The notes: generated from the sequence alone by a model not told the origin. Counted from the stretch's first letter, positions 1 to 8,885 are shown. The stretch is 64,000 nucleotides of DNA from Natrinema sp. DC36 (GCF_020405225.1 NZ_CP084474.1:62001-126000); one strand, 5' to 3'. Made by a program: numbers and translations.

Positions 1-563
1 CCGAGGACGATCCCCGCCCGTCGAAAGCACAGCTCATCGACACGATGAAACGGGTCGTGGACGGCGCCTACGTCGTCGACGAGAGCGTCACGTCGATGTT
101 TCCCATCAAAACGCGCTGGGACTTCGATCCGGAACAGTACGTCACCAACAAAGGTGGCGGCCTCGGCTACGGCCTCCCCGCGTCGATCGGCGGGGCGATC
201 GCCGAACGCCAGCGAGACAATCCGCGCGAGGTGATCGGTTTCGTCGGCGACGGGTCCTACCTCTACTACCCGAACGCGATCTACAGCGCGGCGCGCTACG
301 ACCTCGATCTCACCGTCGTCGTTGCCGACAACCGCAACTACCGGATCCTGAAGGACAACACGCTCGACCTACTAGGCGGTGACGAGGAGGACCACGAGTT
401 CGTCGGCATGGACTTCGACCCACGGGTCGACATCGTACAGAACGCCGAGAGCCACGGGGGGCGCGCAGAACTCGTGGAGGATCCCGATGAGATCGAACGA
501 GCGCTCGAGGACGCACTCGCCCATGACGGCGTCGACGTGCTCGACGTGCTGGTGCACGATTGA
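1..563 (+). CDS. Thiamine-diphosphate-dependent enzyme, C-terminal part (benzoylformate decarboxylase/acetolactate synthase family), 5' truncated by the window edge
   Basis: The reading frame is open from base 3, so the start lies outside the window and only about the last 186 residues are seen. They form the C-terminal thiamine-diphosphate-binding domain: a GGGLGYGLPASIGGA stretch, then the cofactor/Mg motif beginning GDGS, followed 25 residues after GDG by the Asn of VVADN. This is the classical GDG-X25-N pattern of 2-oxoacid decarboxylases, acetolactate synthases and benzoylformate decarboxylases. Which member it is cannot be decided without the N-terminal and central domains. The surrounding aromatic-acid genes make a benzoylformate decarboxylase-like role plausible, but this is inference. 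A 179-base spacer with its own TATA element separates it from the next gene. Confidence 0.8.
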   Translation, partial: EDDPRPSKAQLIDTMKRVVDGAYVVDESVTSMFPIKTRWDFDPEQYVTNKGGGLGYGLPASIGGAIAERQRDNPREVIGFVGDGSYLYYPNAIYSAARYDLDLTVVVADNRNYRILKDNTLDLLGGDEEDHEFVGMDFDPRVDIVQNAESHGGRAELVEDPDEIERALEDALAHDGVDVLDVLVHD

Positions 564-708
564 ACTGTACGAGTTCCGCTCGCGGCGACGGGGCCACACG
601 TTCACTGGCCGCGCCGGCTGGCCAGTTCTCCGATTAGAGCTAATTCCGGAAAAGATACTTATAACTTAAATAATTAATAGTTTGGTACTTATCTCGATAT
701 GAGAAAAA

Positions 709-718
709 TATTTAACTG
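709..718 (+). promoter_or_regulatory. TATA element for the DJ-1/PfpI gene
   Basis: The TATTTAACTG box is centred about 29 bases before the ATG at 743, consistent with a leaderless or near-leaderless haloarchaeal transcript. It lies at the end of an AT-rich stretch (650-718). Confidence 0.45.
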
Positions 719-742
719 TAGACCGGTGGCGAATACACCTGC

Positions 743-1309
743 ATGAGCACAACCGACCGGCAACCCCTCGACGGAGTGAGCGTCGGAATTCTCGTCGCGC
801 AGGAAGGCACTGAAGAAGTCGAGTTCACCGAACCAAAAGAGACCGTTTCGGACGCCGGTGCCGACGTCGTCGTTCTCAGTAGCGACACCGGCGACGCCCA
901 GACCGTCAACAACGATCTCGACGAAGCGGATGCGTACAGTGTCGACAAACGCTTCTCCGAGGTGTCCGCCGACGAGTACGATGCGCTGATCGTTCCCGGC
1001 GGGACCGTCGGTGCGGACAATCTTCGCGCCGACGAAGATGGGGTTGATTTAATAAAACAGCATCGAGCAGAGAACAAGCCGATCGGGTCGATCTGTCACG
1101 GTCCGTGGACGCTGGTCGAAGCCGGCGTCGTCGATAATCGCGAGCTGACTTCCTACGCCAGTCTACGGACGGACGTCGAGAACGCGGGAGGCGAATGGAC
1201 CGATCAGGAGGTCGTCGTCGACGACGGCGTCGTGACGAGCCGCAACCCCGACGATCTGGACGCGTTTACGGATGCGATCGTTGAGGAGTTTGCAGCGGCC
1301 TCCGAGTAA
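743..1309 (+). CDS. DJ-1/PfpI family protein
   Basis: A 188-residue protein of the DJ-1/PfpI superfamily (glutamine amidotransferase-like fold). The family includes proteases/chaperones, deglycases and glyoxalase III-type enzymes. Visible landmarks are an N-terminal beta strand SVGILVAQEGTEEVEF with the conserved acidic residues, the LIVPGGTVGADNLR strand-turn, and the nucleophile elbow SICHGPW with Cys118 followed by His119. The C-terminal SYASLRTDVENAGGEW and VVTSRNPDDLDAF segments are typical of the PfpI branch. The ATG at 743 is supported by the upstream TATA box. The following LLM oxidoreductase starts 26 bases after the stop on the same strand, so the two are probably co-transcribed. 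The exact substrate is unknown. Confidence 0.9.
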   Translation: MSTTDRQPLDGVSVGILVAQEGTEEVEFTEPKETVSDAGADVVVLSSDTGDAQTVNNDLDEADAYSVDKRFSEVSADEYDALIVPGGTVGADNLRADEDGVDLIKQHRAENKPIGSICHGPWTLVEAGVVDNRELTSYASLRTDVENAGGEWTDQEVVVDDGVVTSRNPDDLDAFTDAIVEEFAAASE

Positions 1310-1335
1310 CCGCGTGACGCCTGAACTTCACAGAC

Positions 1336-2292
1336 ATGACCGAAATCGGATTTACCCTTTCGAGCGAAGAGCACCACCCGAACGATCTGGTCGAGTACGC
1401 AACGCGGGCCGAAGCGATCGGCTTCGATTTCCTCTCGATCTCAGATCACTTCCACCCGTGGATCAGCGCGCAAGGCGACGCGCCGTTCGTCTGGTCGACG
1501 CTCGGCGGTGTCGCTGCAGCAACCGACGGGATCGATGTCGGCGTGGGCGTCTCGGCGCCGATCGTACGCATCCACCCGGCGATCTACGCGCAGGCAGTCG
1601 CGACGACGGCGGCGATGTTCGACGGTCGGCAGTTCTTCGCCGGCGTCGGGACGGGCGAACTGCTCAACGAGCATATCCTCGGCGATCACTGGCCAGAGCA
1701 CGAAGTCCGCTTGGAGATGCTTGAGGAGGCGGTTGAGGTGATCGACGAGCTCTGGACGGGCCAGCAGGTCAGTCACCGCGGCGAACATTACACTGTCGAG
1801 AACGCGAAACTGTTCACGCTCCCTGAGGAACGGCCGCCGATCTGCGTGTCGGCGTACGGCGAGCGCGCCGCGAAAGCGGCAGCCGATTTCGGCGACGGGT
1901 TCTGGTCGGTCGGCCCCCAAGACGTCGTCGAGACGTGGGAACAACACGGCGGGGAGGGTCCCCGTTTCTGCCAACTCCAAGCCTGCGTCGCCGACAGCAA
2001 GGACGGGGCCATCTCCACCGCACATGAACAGTGGCCGATAGCGGGTCTGAAAGGGGAACTGAACTCCGTCTTGCCGACGCCGAAACACTTCGAGCAGGCG
2101 GCACAGATGGTTTCGGAAGAGGATATCGCGGAGAGCAGCATCATGACTGGACCGGACGCCCAACAACACATCGACGCGATTCAGGAGGCGATCGACACTG
2201 GGTACGATCACGTCTACGTAATGCAGATCGGGGACGACCAGGACGCCCTCCTGGAGATGTACCGAGAAGAAGTCCTTCCGTCGTTCTCGTGA
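1336..2292 (+). CDS. LLM-class (luciferase-like) F420/flavin-dependent oxidoreductase, TIGR03557-like
   Basis: A 318-residue TIM-barrel protein of the bacterial luciferase-like superfamily. It begins EIGFTLSSEEHHPNDL and carries the SISDHFHPW segment and the GVGVSAPIVRIHPAIYAQA strand, typical of the F420-dependent glucose-6-phosphate dehydrogenase-like TIGR03557 branch. GVGTGELLNEH is the phosphate/cofactor-binding loop, and the C-terminus YDHVYVMQIGDDQDALLEMY closes the barrel. Haloarchaea make coenzyme F420, so F420 is the likely hydride carrier (inference). The substrate is unknown. It lies directly behind the DJ-1/PfpI gene. Confidence 0.85.
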   Translation: MTEIGFTLSSEEHHPNDLVEYATRAEAIGFDFLSISDHFHPWISAQGDAPFVWSTLGGVAAATDGIDVGVGVSAPIVRIHPAIYAQAVATTAAMFDGRQFFAGVGTGELLNEHILGDHWPEHEVRLEMLEEAVEVIDELWTGQQVSHRGEHYTVENAKLFTLPEERPPICVSAYGERAAKAAADFGDGFWSVGPQDVVETWEQHGGEGPRFCQLQACVADSKDGAISTAHEQWPIAGLKGELNSVLPTPKHFEQAAQMVSEEDIAESSIMTGPDAQQHIDAIQEAIDTGYDHVYVMQIGDDQDALLEMYREEVLPSFS

Positions 2293-2948
2293 GCGGCCTC
2301 AGTGATTCCGAGGCTGTCCGTGACTGAGTCGGACGCGCTCGCGTTACCATAGGTCTGAACTTCGGAAAAGATATGAAAGAGAGTTTTTACCCTTCGTTGT
2401 GAAACGTCCATTCACGGTAGCCGGGGATGATGCCGTTCGTTGCTCTATTGGCACACCGAAGGTAATACGCAGGTTTCGCTTGTAGGCGGGGGAGGGGTGA
2501 CTGCCTCCCAACCACATTTCTGGTGAAATATTATTTCGCAGGTGGAGGTCAAATTCTTCGAGCATTACTTCAGGGTAGAGTATTTACGATCGGATAGTAT
2601 CTGCGTGGACCGTTGATGCAGGAGACACAAATATAGGCGATCTCCGCTCCGCCCTTTCGGTTCCGCGCTATTTAGTCACAACCTCGGAGGATGGGAGTGA
2701 TGCGTGCCTTTCTCCCAGCACCATAGGCCGACTACATCTGGCCGATGGTCCAGTTGGGACTTGAGGACGTCTCGTTCGCCGAGGCCGGCCCGGACCATCT
2801 CCGGCGGCACGAACACTTTCCATGACGTGAGGAGGTACTGAAGCGGATACGGGACGGAATCGGTGGCGTAGGCCACGTCGGCACGGGGACGGCAAGGCTA
2901 ACGGGTGCGATAGTATCGGCCACGACCTTCGGAGCTGCGGGCAGCCGC
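2293..2948. other. Intergenic stretch without an intact gene; possible decayed reading frame on the minus strand
   Basis: No convincing gene is present. On the minus strand between about 2885 and 2676 a frame reads like protein (for example SWKVFVPPEMVRAGLGERDV), but it has an in-frame stop just upstream, no ATG and no recognisable family. It looks like the remains of a gene. The rest (2300-2650) shows nothing beyond AT-rich patches. Confidence 0.3.
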
Positions 2949-3200
2949 TCATCGATTGTCGTCTGCGGTGTCGACCGCCGTCGCATCCCCGTCGTAGATG
3001 TCGACGTTGTCGGGAGCGGAGATATCGAGTGGTTCATCCTCGAGGTCCGTCTTGAGCAGGCGGAGTCGTTGCGCGGTCTCAGCGCCGATCAGCTGCTTGA
3101 CGGTCTCAAACTCGAGTTGGTCGTCGTAGTACTTCGTCGCGACGGGTTCCTGAAACATCTCGCTGTCGGCGGTCTCTTCGATGTACTCCGACCTGGTCAA
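2949..3200 (-). CDS. Small acidic hypothetical protein
   Basis: An 83-residue, strongly acidic frame beginning at a TTG directly after the stop codon of the broken MFS gene. Translation could be coupled, or an internal ATG (at 3158, MFQEPVATKYYDD) could be used. Composition is that of real haloarchaeal protein. The central part EFETVKQLIGAETAQRLRLL looks like a helix-turn-helix or dimerisation segment. I do not recognise a family. It may be a complete small gene or a truncated remnant, since the sequence immediately downstream (2676-2885) also looks decayed. Confidence 0.4.
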   Translation of the reverse strand: MTRSEYIEETADSEMFQEPVATKYYDDQLEFETVKQLIGAETAQRLRLLKTDLEDEPLDISAPDNVDIYDGDATAVDTADDNR

Positions 3201-4378
3201 TCAATAATCGATCGAAGCGAACACAGTGAGGGCGACGATAGCAGCCAGACCGGCGATGCCGAGGAATGCCTCGTCGAAGTATCCTTGCTCGGCAATCGCC
3301 CCGAAGAGGACCGGACTCAACGCGCCGAGCGCGAGATAGACTGTCCGAAGCGCACCTAAATTCGTTCCCTGTGTTCCCTCCGGAAGTCGCCGAGTAAGAT
3401 CTGATATAACGATTGTTTCGAATCCCAGAAGACTACTCGCTAGCGCAGTCACGGGGACGAACAGCCACGCTGCTTCGACGAACGGAAGCGCGGCAAGAGC
3501 CAGACTTGCCACACTCATGAGTGCTAACAGTGGAATTCGAACGCCGATACTATCGTAGGCCCGACCCGCAACGGGCTTCATCAAGATACCGAGCGCGAAA
3601 AAGAAGCCGAACAGAGCGGTTGCGATCCGTGCTGAGATCCCCTTCACGTCGATCAAATACGTCGGATAGAAGCCCATGAATGCCTGAATGATTACGGCCC
3701 AGAGTACGAGTAAGATGGTTCCTCGCAGCACAATCGGTTGAGACAACGTTGAGAGAATGTCTCCGAGCGCGATAGACTCGCGGAGTGATGTCGCTGCTGA
3801 CATCCGTTTTGGAAGCGTCGCCCAGAGACCAACTGCAGCGAGCAGGAAAAGCGGAACGGCGAGCCCGAATCCGTACTGCCAGGCCATTGCGGTCGCAATG
3901 AATCCGGCAGCGGGTGGCATCACCGCGTTCCCGATATCGCCAGCAGCCATCGTCGCACCCGTTGCTGTGCCGAGTTGCTCGGAATAGATCTTTCCCAAAA
4001 TAGTGAACCTCGAGACGCCGTACAGTGCTGTCCCCACGCCGAACAACGCTGTCGCTGAAAACAGAATGACCGCCGAGTCCGCGACGATAACGAGCGCGAG
4101 CATCGCCGCGGCGAGGAGCGAACTGGTGATCAATAGTGGGCGCTCTCCTATCCAGTCAGCGAGGATTCCACCAGGAAGTTGGCCAGACGCATACGCGATC
4201 CAGAGGACCGTCAAGAGGAACCCAGATGTCGTCAGTGTAAGATCGTACGTCCGCGAATATGTGGTAACACCGCCGGGTAGATCATCCGAACGCTGATCGA
4301 TAGGAACCAGCCGAAGGCAACGGCGAGTAGAACCTTCCCGCGTCCACCACTCCAGAGTTCACCAACCGTACGTTTCAC
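3201..4378 (-). pseudogene. MFS transporter disrupted by a one-base frameshift
   Basis: From 4250 down to 3201 this encodes most of a major facilitator superfamily permease: IAYASGQLPGGILADWIGERP is the classical loop 2-3 signature, followed by about ten hydrophobic helices. The first helix is present in another frame: from a GTG at 4378 the sequence reads KRTVGELWSGGRGKVLLAVA and on to MIYPAVLPHIR, then hits a stop. Inserting one base near 4251 (CGC GxG ACG TAC) would restore continuity into TYDLTLTTSGFLLTVLW. I therefore read one gene with a single-base deletion. Sequencing error is the alternative. Substrate unknown. A shorter protein from the ATG at 4214 would lack the first helix and probably be inactive. 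Confidence 0.7.
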
Positions 4379-4612
4379 TGCCGGAATGTAGCGCACAGTG
4401 GTGGGTTTTCGGTCGCAGTATTCAGTCTTATTATTTGTACGGTAAATCGCCTCGGGGTCAAGTGGTTCGAGACGTGTGCCGAATTTGTTCGGATATCTCC
4501 CCGAAATAGCCCATCCTCCGAAACTGGAGGTAGCTGAGATGCCTCAAGTCCCTATAGCGTTATGAAGTTTATCTAATTTTGGCTCCATTTCGGACCTATA
4601 CCGCTTATCTTG

Positions 4613-4631
4613 TTTGTCTACACGAGACAAA
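4613..4631. promoter_or_regulatory. Inverted repeat upstream of the integrase gene
   Basis: Perfect 7-base arms TTTGTCT / AGACAAA separated by ACACG, 111 bases before the preferred integrase start. The geometry fits an operator for a small dimeric repressor. No binding protein can be named from the window. Confidence 0.35.
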
Positions 4632-4741
4632 TTGGTAAGCGGTACTATTATGTGATTGTTACGAGTGGCGAGACACAGGAAAATGAGAGTCTTAGAATGC
4701 ACCCAGACCGGAGAAATACGCCTTCTCAAACGGGTGAGCCG

Positions 4742-6022
4742 ATGAGTCAACAGGAAACGATTAACTGGTCTCGCAAATCCCTCGAGGATCTCAAGTCGTT
4801 CTGGAACGCCCACATCGAACCGGATCTCACTCGTGACGGCCTCAATCTCGATACGCGACCGACGTACGAGGAGATCACCGAGGCAGGTTACTCCGGAATT
4901 GCACGCACGCTGCGCGAACACCACGACCTCACGCTATCGCAGTTCCTCGCGATGGTTGGCTATCCGAACCCCAGTTCGGACGTCGATGACAGCTACGACT
5001 GGGAGATCGACGCCGAAACGACAATTCGCGAGCTCGAGTTGTACCTAACGACCTATCTCGATCGGTCGGGACATTCGGACAGTACGATCGCTTCGAAGCG
5101 CTCCCGACTCGCTCGGTACGTTCGGACCTATGCGGACCTGTACGACTCGGCTCCGATTGTCGAGCGCGTCCGGGAGGACGAGGTCCCCCGGCGTGACGAA
5201 AAGCAGCGGGTTCGAGCCGTCTACGATACCTTCGATGCCGAGCTCTCGAGCCCCGAATCGAAGATGAAACACGCGACTGACGTGCGTGTCTTCTACAAGT
5301 GGCTTGAGATCGACCGTGATGCCCCCTACAATCCGGCGCTCGGCGCACCGCAGGAAGATAGCTGGGCGAAGGAAACGCCGGATGACGATGATCGAGACCC
5401 GCCTGCGATCGACGCGGAACACGTCCAGGCGATGGTCGACATCTGCGAGTCGGTGGAGGAACGCTTGCTGATCATCGCGACGTGTGCGTGGGGGCTCCGG
5501 CGCGGGGAGGTCGCGGCGCTCTCGATCGACCAGTTCGAACCGACGAACGACGAGGGCTACTTCGATTTCGATGCCGAGGACCCACGAATTGTCTTTGGTG
5601 ACGAGCGAAAGAACGGACCAGGGCGTGTCTCGGTCCAATATGGCCTCGAAACGCTCGCTGGTCGGTGGGAGAAACTCGCCGATCGTGACCAGTGGAACGG
5701 GTATCTCTTCCCGAGTGTGACCGCTGCGAGTGGTCACCGGACTCCGAATACGATCACGGAGCGATTCAAGCGGTTGGCTGATCGGGCTGGTGTATCCAGG
5801 CGTGAGAAGACGCCTACTCCGCAGTATGGCCGGCGGTTCTGGTATCGGACGTACGACGACGCCGTCAAGCGGCTTGCGAATCGTGCTGAAGCCTTTGCCG
5901 AGGATCAGGGCAGTGATGATCCTCACGTCGTCGTCACGAACTATTTCGGCGAAGAGGAGGCCCGGAAACGGCGGCGTGAGTTTATGGGGAATCAGTTAGC
6001 AGCGGCGTTCGGGGATGAATAG
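4742..6022 (+). CDS. Tyrosine recombinase/phage-type integrase
   Basis: A 426-residue protein from the ATG at 4742 (MSQQETINW); an upstream in-frame ATG at 4697 is less likely. Residues about 8-70 form a HEAT-like/homing-endonuclease-associated repeat (SLEDLKSFW to LAMVGYP). Residues about 85-200 form the helical SAM-like core-binding domain (DRSGHSDSTIASKRSRLARY). The C-terminal part is the catalytic domain, with the first Arg in WGLRRGEVAAL, the second box around QYGRRFWY and the nucleophile Tyr in VVTNYFGEEEARK. The usual HxxR box appears as QYGR, so the His is replaced. This variation occurs in some tyrosine recombinases but should be checked. No attachment site or tRNA is visible nearby. 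It probably marks an old integrative element. Confidence 0.85.
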   Translation: MSQQETINWSRKSLEDLKSFWNAHIEPDLTRDGLNLDTRPTYEEITEAGYSGIARTLREHHDLTLSQFLAMVGYPNPSSDVDDSYDWEIDAETTIRELELYLTTYLDRSGHSDSTIASKRSRLARYVRTYADLYDSAPIVERVREDEVPRRDEKQRVRAVYDTFDAELSSPESKMKHATDVRVFYKWLEIDRDAPYNPALGAPQEDSWAKETPDDDDRDPPAIDAEHVQAMVDICESVEERLLIIATCAWGLRRGEVAALSIDQFEPTNDEGYFDFDAEDPRIVFGDERKNGPGRVSVQYGLETLAGRWEKLADRDQWNGYLFPSVTAASGHRTPNTITERFKRLADRAGVSRREKTPTPQYGRRFWYRTYDDAVKRLANRAEAFAEDQGSDDPHVVVTNYFGEEEARKRRREFMGNQLAAAFGDE

Positions 6023-6092
6023 CACCACGAGTCTACTGGCAGCCTCATCGTCGCCTTCCAACCTTGGAATATCCACCTGGTTTATGTGTTCA

Positions 6093-6795
6093 GACGGCCG
6101 TGTTTAGTTAATCGTGAAAAGTGAGGCGTGCTGATTTTCAGCTGGTTCATGGCAGAAATCGCACGCCTCAGCGGTAGTAGCGACTGGATTGATTTGGATT
6201 TTGTGGAGCGAGAACGGACACCGCGTCGGCTGATGGAGCTCGGTATTCGACTCCATCTTGCTGGATTATCGCTTTTGAATACCGTTCGAGAATTAGAGAG
6301 GTTCGGTGTCGAGCGCAGTCGCAAGGCAGTCCATGATTGGGTTCACAAATGCGATATACAGCCGACAGTTGACGAGGAACCGAATCACGTCGCACTTGAC
6401 GAGACGGTGATTCAACTTAACGAGCATCGCTATTGGCTGTACACCGCTGTCGATCCAGAAACGAACAACATACCCCATATACGGCTGTATTCGACGACTA
6501 CGACTGCGTTGACAGAACGGTTCCTGCACGAACTCGCTGAGAAACATGATCTTGATGATGCCATGTTTCTCGTCGATGGAACGAAACATCTCCAGACTGC
6601 ACTCCGTCGATCTGGGCTCCGATTTCGATACGAAAAACATGGAAATCGGAACGCGGTGGAACGTGTCTTCCGCGAGATAAAGCGACGTACCTCTTCGTTC
6701 TCAAACTGTTTCAGTCACGCACAACCATCAACAGCCGAATCGTGGCTCCAAGCCTTCGCCGTCTGGCACAATGCTACAAACTAAACACGACCCTC
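6093..6795 (+). mobile_element. IS6-family insertion sequence, apparently complete
   Basis: A 703-bp element bounded by 17-bp terminal inverted repeats: 6093-6109 and the complement of 6779-6795 match at 15 of 17 positions, both ending in CGTGTTTAGTT. The right repeat overlaps the transposase stop codon. The flanks do not show a clear 8-bp target duplication. That is compatible with replicative cointegrate/resolution events or adjacent deletion by IS6 elements. It lies between the integrase and the start of the CoA-ester catabolic block. Confidence 0.75.
6149..6784 (+). CDS. IS6-family transposase (ISH15/ISH29-like)
   Basis: A 211-residue DDE transposase from the ATG at 6149 (MAEIARLSG), the usual beginning of this haloarchaeal group; a GTG at 6128 would add seven residues. 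The helix-turn-helix region (LAGLSLLNTVRELERFGVE) precedes the catalytic core. The three acidic catalytic positions are visible: Asp in VALDETV, Asp in MFLVDGTKH and Glu in NAVERVFREIKRRT. Length and all motifs are normal for the family, so the enzyme is likely active. A degenerate relative lies at 31.2-31.7 kb. Confidence 0.9.
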   Translation: MAEIARLSGSSDWIDLDFVERERTPRRLMELGIRLHLAGLSLLNTVRELERFGVERSRKAVHDWVHKCDIQPTVDEEPNHVALDETVIQLNEHRYWLYTAVDPETNNIPHIRLYSTTTTALTERFLHELAEKHDLDDAMFLVDGTKHLQTALRRSGLRFRYEKHGNRNAVERVFREIKRRTSSFSNCFSHAQPSTAESWLQAFAVWHNATN

Positions 6796-6811
6796 GCTAT
6801 AGCACTCAAAC

Positions 6812-6819
6812 TTTTATAC
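6812..6819 (+). promoter_or_regulatory. TATA element that decides the crotonase start
   Basis: TTTTATAC is centred 26 bases before the ATG at 6842, so the transcript is probably leaderless from that codon and not from the ATG at 6827. It lies only 17 bases outside the right end of the IS6 element. Confidence 0.5.
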
Positions 6820-6841
6820 GCCGTTCATGACACGATACAGT

Positions 6842-7609
6842 ATGGAGTTCGAACTCATCGAGACTCATATCGACAGCGGACACTATCACGTGACGCTAGC
6901 GAACCCGGACAAACCGAATCCTATTAACAGTCAGCTGCAGTCCGAACTTGGAACGGTTCTCGACGATATCGAGGAGGACGACGATGCGATCGTACTCACC
7001 ATGACGGGCGGAGGTGGTTCCTTCGCCGTCGGCGCGGATATCTCACAGATGAACGAGTGGTTCCAGAGCGACGACTGGGACGACCTCATCCGCTTTTTCC
7101 GTAGCGGCCAACGACTTATGGATCGCATCGCCGATCTCGACGTCGTTGCCGTCGCCGGAATCAACGGATACGCGCTCGGCGGCGGGTTAGAACTCGCGCT
7201 CGCTGCCGATGTACGGATCGCTGGCGAGTCCGCGACGGTCGGCTTTCCCGAAGTCGATCTCGGGATGGTTCCGGCTTGGGGCGGTACGCAGCGGCTTCCC
7301 CGGGTTGTCGGCGAGAGCACCGCCAAGGACCTGCTGGTGACGGGCCGCCACGTCGACGCCGACGAAGCCGCCGAGCTCGGACTCGTCGAGCGAGTCGTAG
7401 ACGACGACGTCCTCGAAGACACGCTGATCGACTACGCCGAAACGCTCGCGGAGAAGCCCGACCACGTTCTGCCGTACCTCCTCGACGCCGTCGAGACGGG
7501 GGCGGAGAGCCCGCTCGAAACTGGCCTCAGTTACGAACTACTGTGTAACACGCTCGCCAGTTTCGACGAGGAGACGAGCGGACTGGTCGCCGATTTCGCC
7601 GAGAAATAA
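6842..7609 (+). CDS. Enoyl-CoA hydratase/isomerase (crotonase) family protein
   Basis: A 255-residue crotonase, hydrating or isomerising an enoyl-CoA. The oxyanion-hole segment is seen in GGGSFAVGADISQM and in GINGYALGGGLELALAADVRI. Both catalytic Glu positions of true hydratases are present: the Glu in GGGLELA and the Glu in FPEVDLGMVPAWGGTQRLPR. The start at 6842 (MEFELIE) fits the TATA element. It sits at the head of a block with an acyl-CoA dehydrogenase, acyl-CoA ligase and two SDRs. A role like cyclohex-1-ene-carboxyl-CoA hydratase (BadK type) is possible but inferred from the BadH-like neighbour only. A general fatty-acyl or phenylpropanoid hydratase is the alternative. Confidence 0.9.
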   Translation: MEFELIETHIDSGHYHVTLANPDKPNPINSQLQSELGTVLDDIEEDDDAIVLTMTGGGGSFAVGADISQMNEWFQSDDWDDLIRFFRSGQRLMDRIADLDVVAVAGINGYALGGGLELALAADVRIAGESATVGFPEVDLGMVPAWGGTQRLPRVVGESTAKDLLVTGRHVDADEAAELGLVERVVDDDVLEDTLIDYAETLAEKPDHVLPYLLDAVETGAESPLETGLSYELLCNTLASFDEETSGLVADFAEK

Positions 7610-7742
7610 TAGTTTGGGCTCGAGTATCGGTCCAGTTCTCGGTCGGTTCAGATAACTACGCCGATGATTTTATGCGGTATCGCGGTCGGGCGCCGATCTC
7701 TATCACGGGTTCGGATGACGGTCCATCGCGGGTACGTTTGAT

Positions 7743-8885
7743 TCACCGGTCGTACGAGAGGTACTCGCGGCCGAACGTCTCGCGGGCGACGATGAGCTTC
7801 TGGACATGAGGTGCGCCGTCGGCGATCTGCTGGCCGAGCACGTCCTGGAGGCGTTTGCCTATCCCGAAGTCGTCGGAGTAGCCGTAGTGGCCGTGCAAGA
7901 CGAGACAGGAACGGACGGTGTCGACGGCGACTTCCGGCGCGTACCACTTCGTCATTGCCGCGTCTTTCGTGTGGGGTTCGCCCTCGCCGGCTTTCCAGAG
8001 CGTCTGGTAAGCTTTGAGCCGCGCGGCGTCGACGCGGGTCTGCCACTCGGCGTGCTCGAACTGTGGCCCCTGATAGCTGGCGAGGGGATTTCCCATCGCC
8101 TCGCGGTCGGTGAGGTAGGTCGCGGTCTCGTCGAGCGACTGTTGGGCCGCGCCAAGCGCGTATAGCGCGATCCAGGCGCGTGATTTGTCGAACGTCCGCA
8201 TCGCCATCTTGAACGCGTTCTCCTCGCTGATCCGGGCCTCAGCCGGAATCTCTACGTCGTCGATGAAGATTTGCCCCCAGCCGCTTACCTCACACCCCAG
8301 ACCGGCGTAGGGCTGGATGTCGATGCCGTCGCTGTCGAGATCGATAAGATATCCGCGGATGTCGTCGGCCCCACCCGTTTCGCGAGCGAGGATGAGTCCC
8401 CAATCTGCGAGCGTCGCTCCAGTGATCGCCGTCTTTTCGCCCGACAGGACGAAACCGTCGTCGGTCGGTTCGGCCGTGGTGTCGAGGTTCCGTGCGTCCG
8501 ATCCCTGATCGGGCTCGGTGAGCGCGAAACAGATGTGCTCTTCACCCGCACAGACCCGCTCGGCGACCTCCCGGTGGTGGCCGTCGCCGTGTTCCCAGAC
8601 AATCTTGGTCGCCAGGTTCTCCGAGAGCGCGAGCATCGTGAGGCCCACGTCGCCGCGGCCCAGTTCTTCGTAGACGAGGCCCGCTGTCACCGGCTCGAAC
8701 CCTTCGCCACCGGCCTCCTCCGGAAGATGCAGGCCGAGTACGCCCATATCGATCAGGTCGTCGTACACGTCGTGAGGGAAGTCCACGTCGTCCCAGTCTA
8801 GGTTCTCGCCGACCACGTTTTCGAGGACGTAGTCACGGATTTGTGACTGGATCATCTGCTGCGTCTCTGTCAATCCGAACTCCAT
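7743..8885 (-). CDS. Acyl-CoA dehydrogenase
   Basis: A 380-residue FAD-dependent acyl-CoA dehydrogenase. The ATG at 8885 (MEFGLTETQQM) is chosen because a TATTAAAGA element lies about 27 bases upstream and family members begin this way; an ATG six codons earlier is less likely. Family signatures: CFALTEPDQGSDARN (substrate/FAD loop), TGATLADWGLILARE, and the C-terminal LHGHYGYSDDFGIGKRLQD. In the position of the usual catalytic Glu (YEGT motif) the sequence reads IADGAPHVQ, so an Asp appears to replace it. This occurs in some alicyclic or aromatic acyl-CoA dehydrogenases but is worth testing. It follows the amidohydrolase-like gene on the same strand after 74 bases. Confidence 0.9.
   Translation of the reverse strand: MEFGLTETQQMIQSQIRDYVLENVVGENLDWDDVDFPHDVYDDLIDMGVLGLHLPEEAGGEGFEPVTAGLVYEELGRGDVGLTMLALSENLATKIVWEHGDGHHREVAERVCAGEEHICFALTEPDQGSDARNLDTTAEPTDDGFVLSGEKTAITGATLADWGLILARETGGADDIRGYLIDLDSDGIDIQPYAGLGCEVSGWGQIFIDDVEIPAEARISEENAFKMAMRTFDKSRAWIALYALGAAQQSLDETATYLTDREAMGNPLASYQGPQFEHAEWQTRVDAARLKAYQTLWKAGEGEPHTKDAAMTKWYAPEVAVDTVRSCLVLHGHYGYSDDFGIGKRLQDVLGQQIADGAPHVQKLIVARETFGREYLSYDR

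Noticed and set aside
1441-2211. Long minus-strand open frame (256 codons) opposite the LLM oxidoreductase
   Set aside because: It lies entirely inside a well-recognised gene, is rich in Arg and matches no family; high-GC haloarchaeal genes routinely have open antisense frames.
6081-6810. Target-site duplication around the intact IS6 element
   Set aside because: The eight bases on each side do not match; the element boundaries are supported by terminal repeats only.
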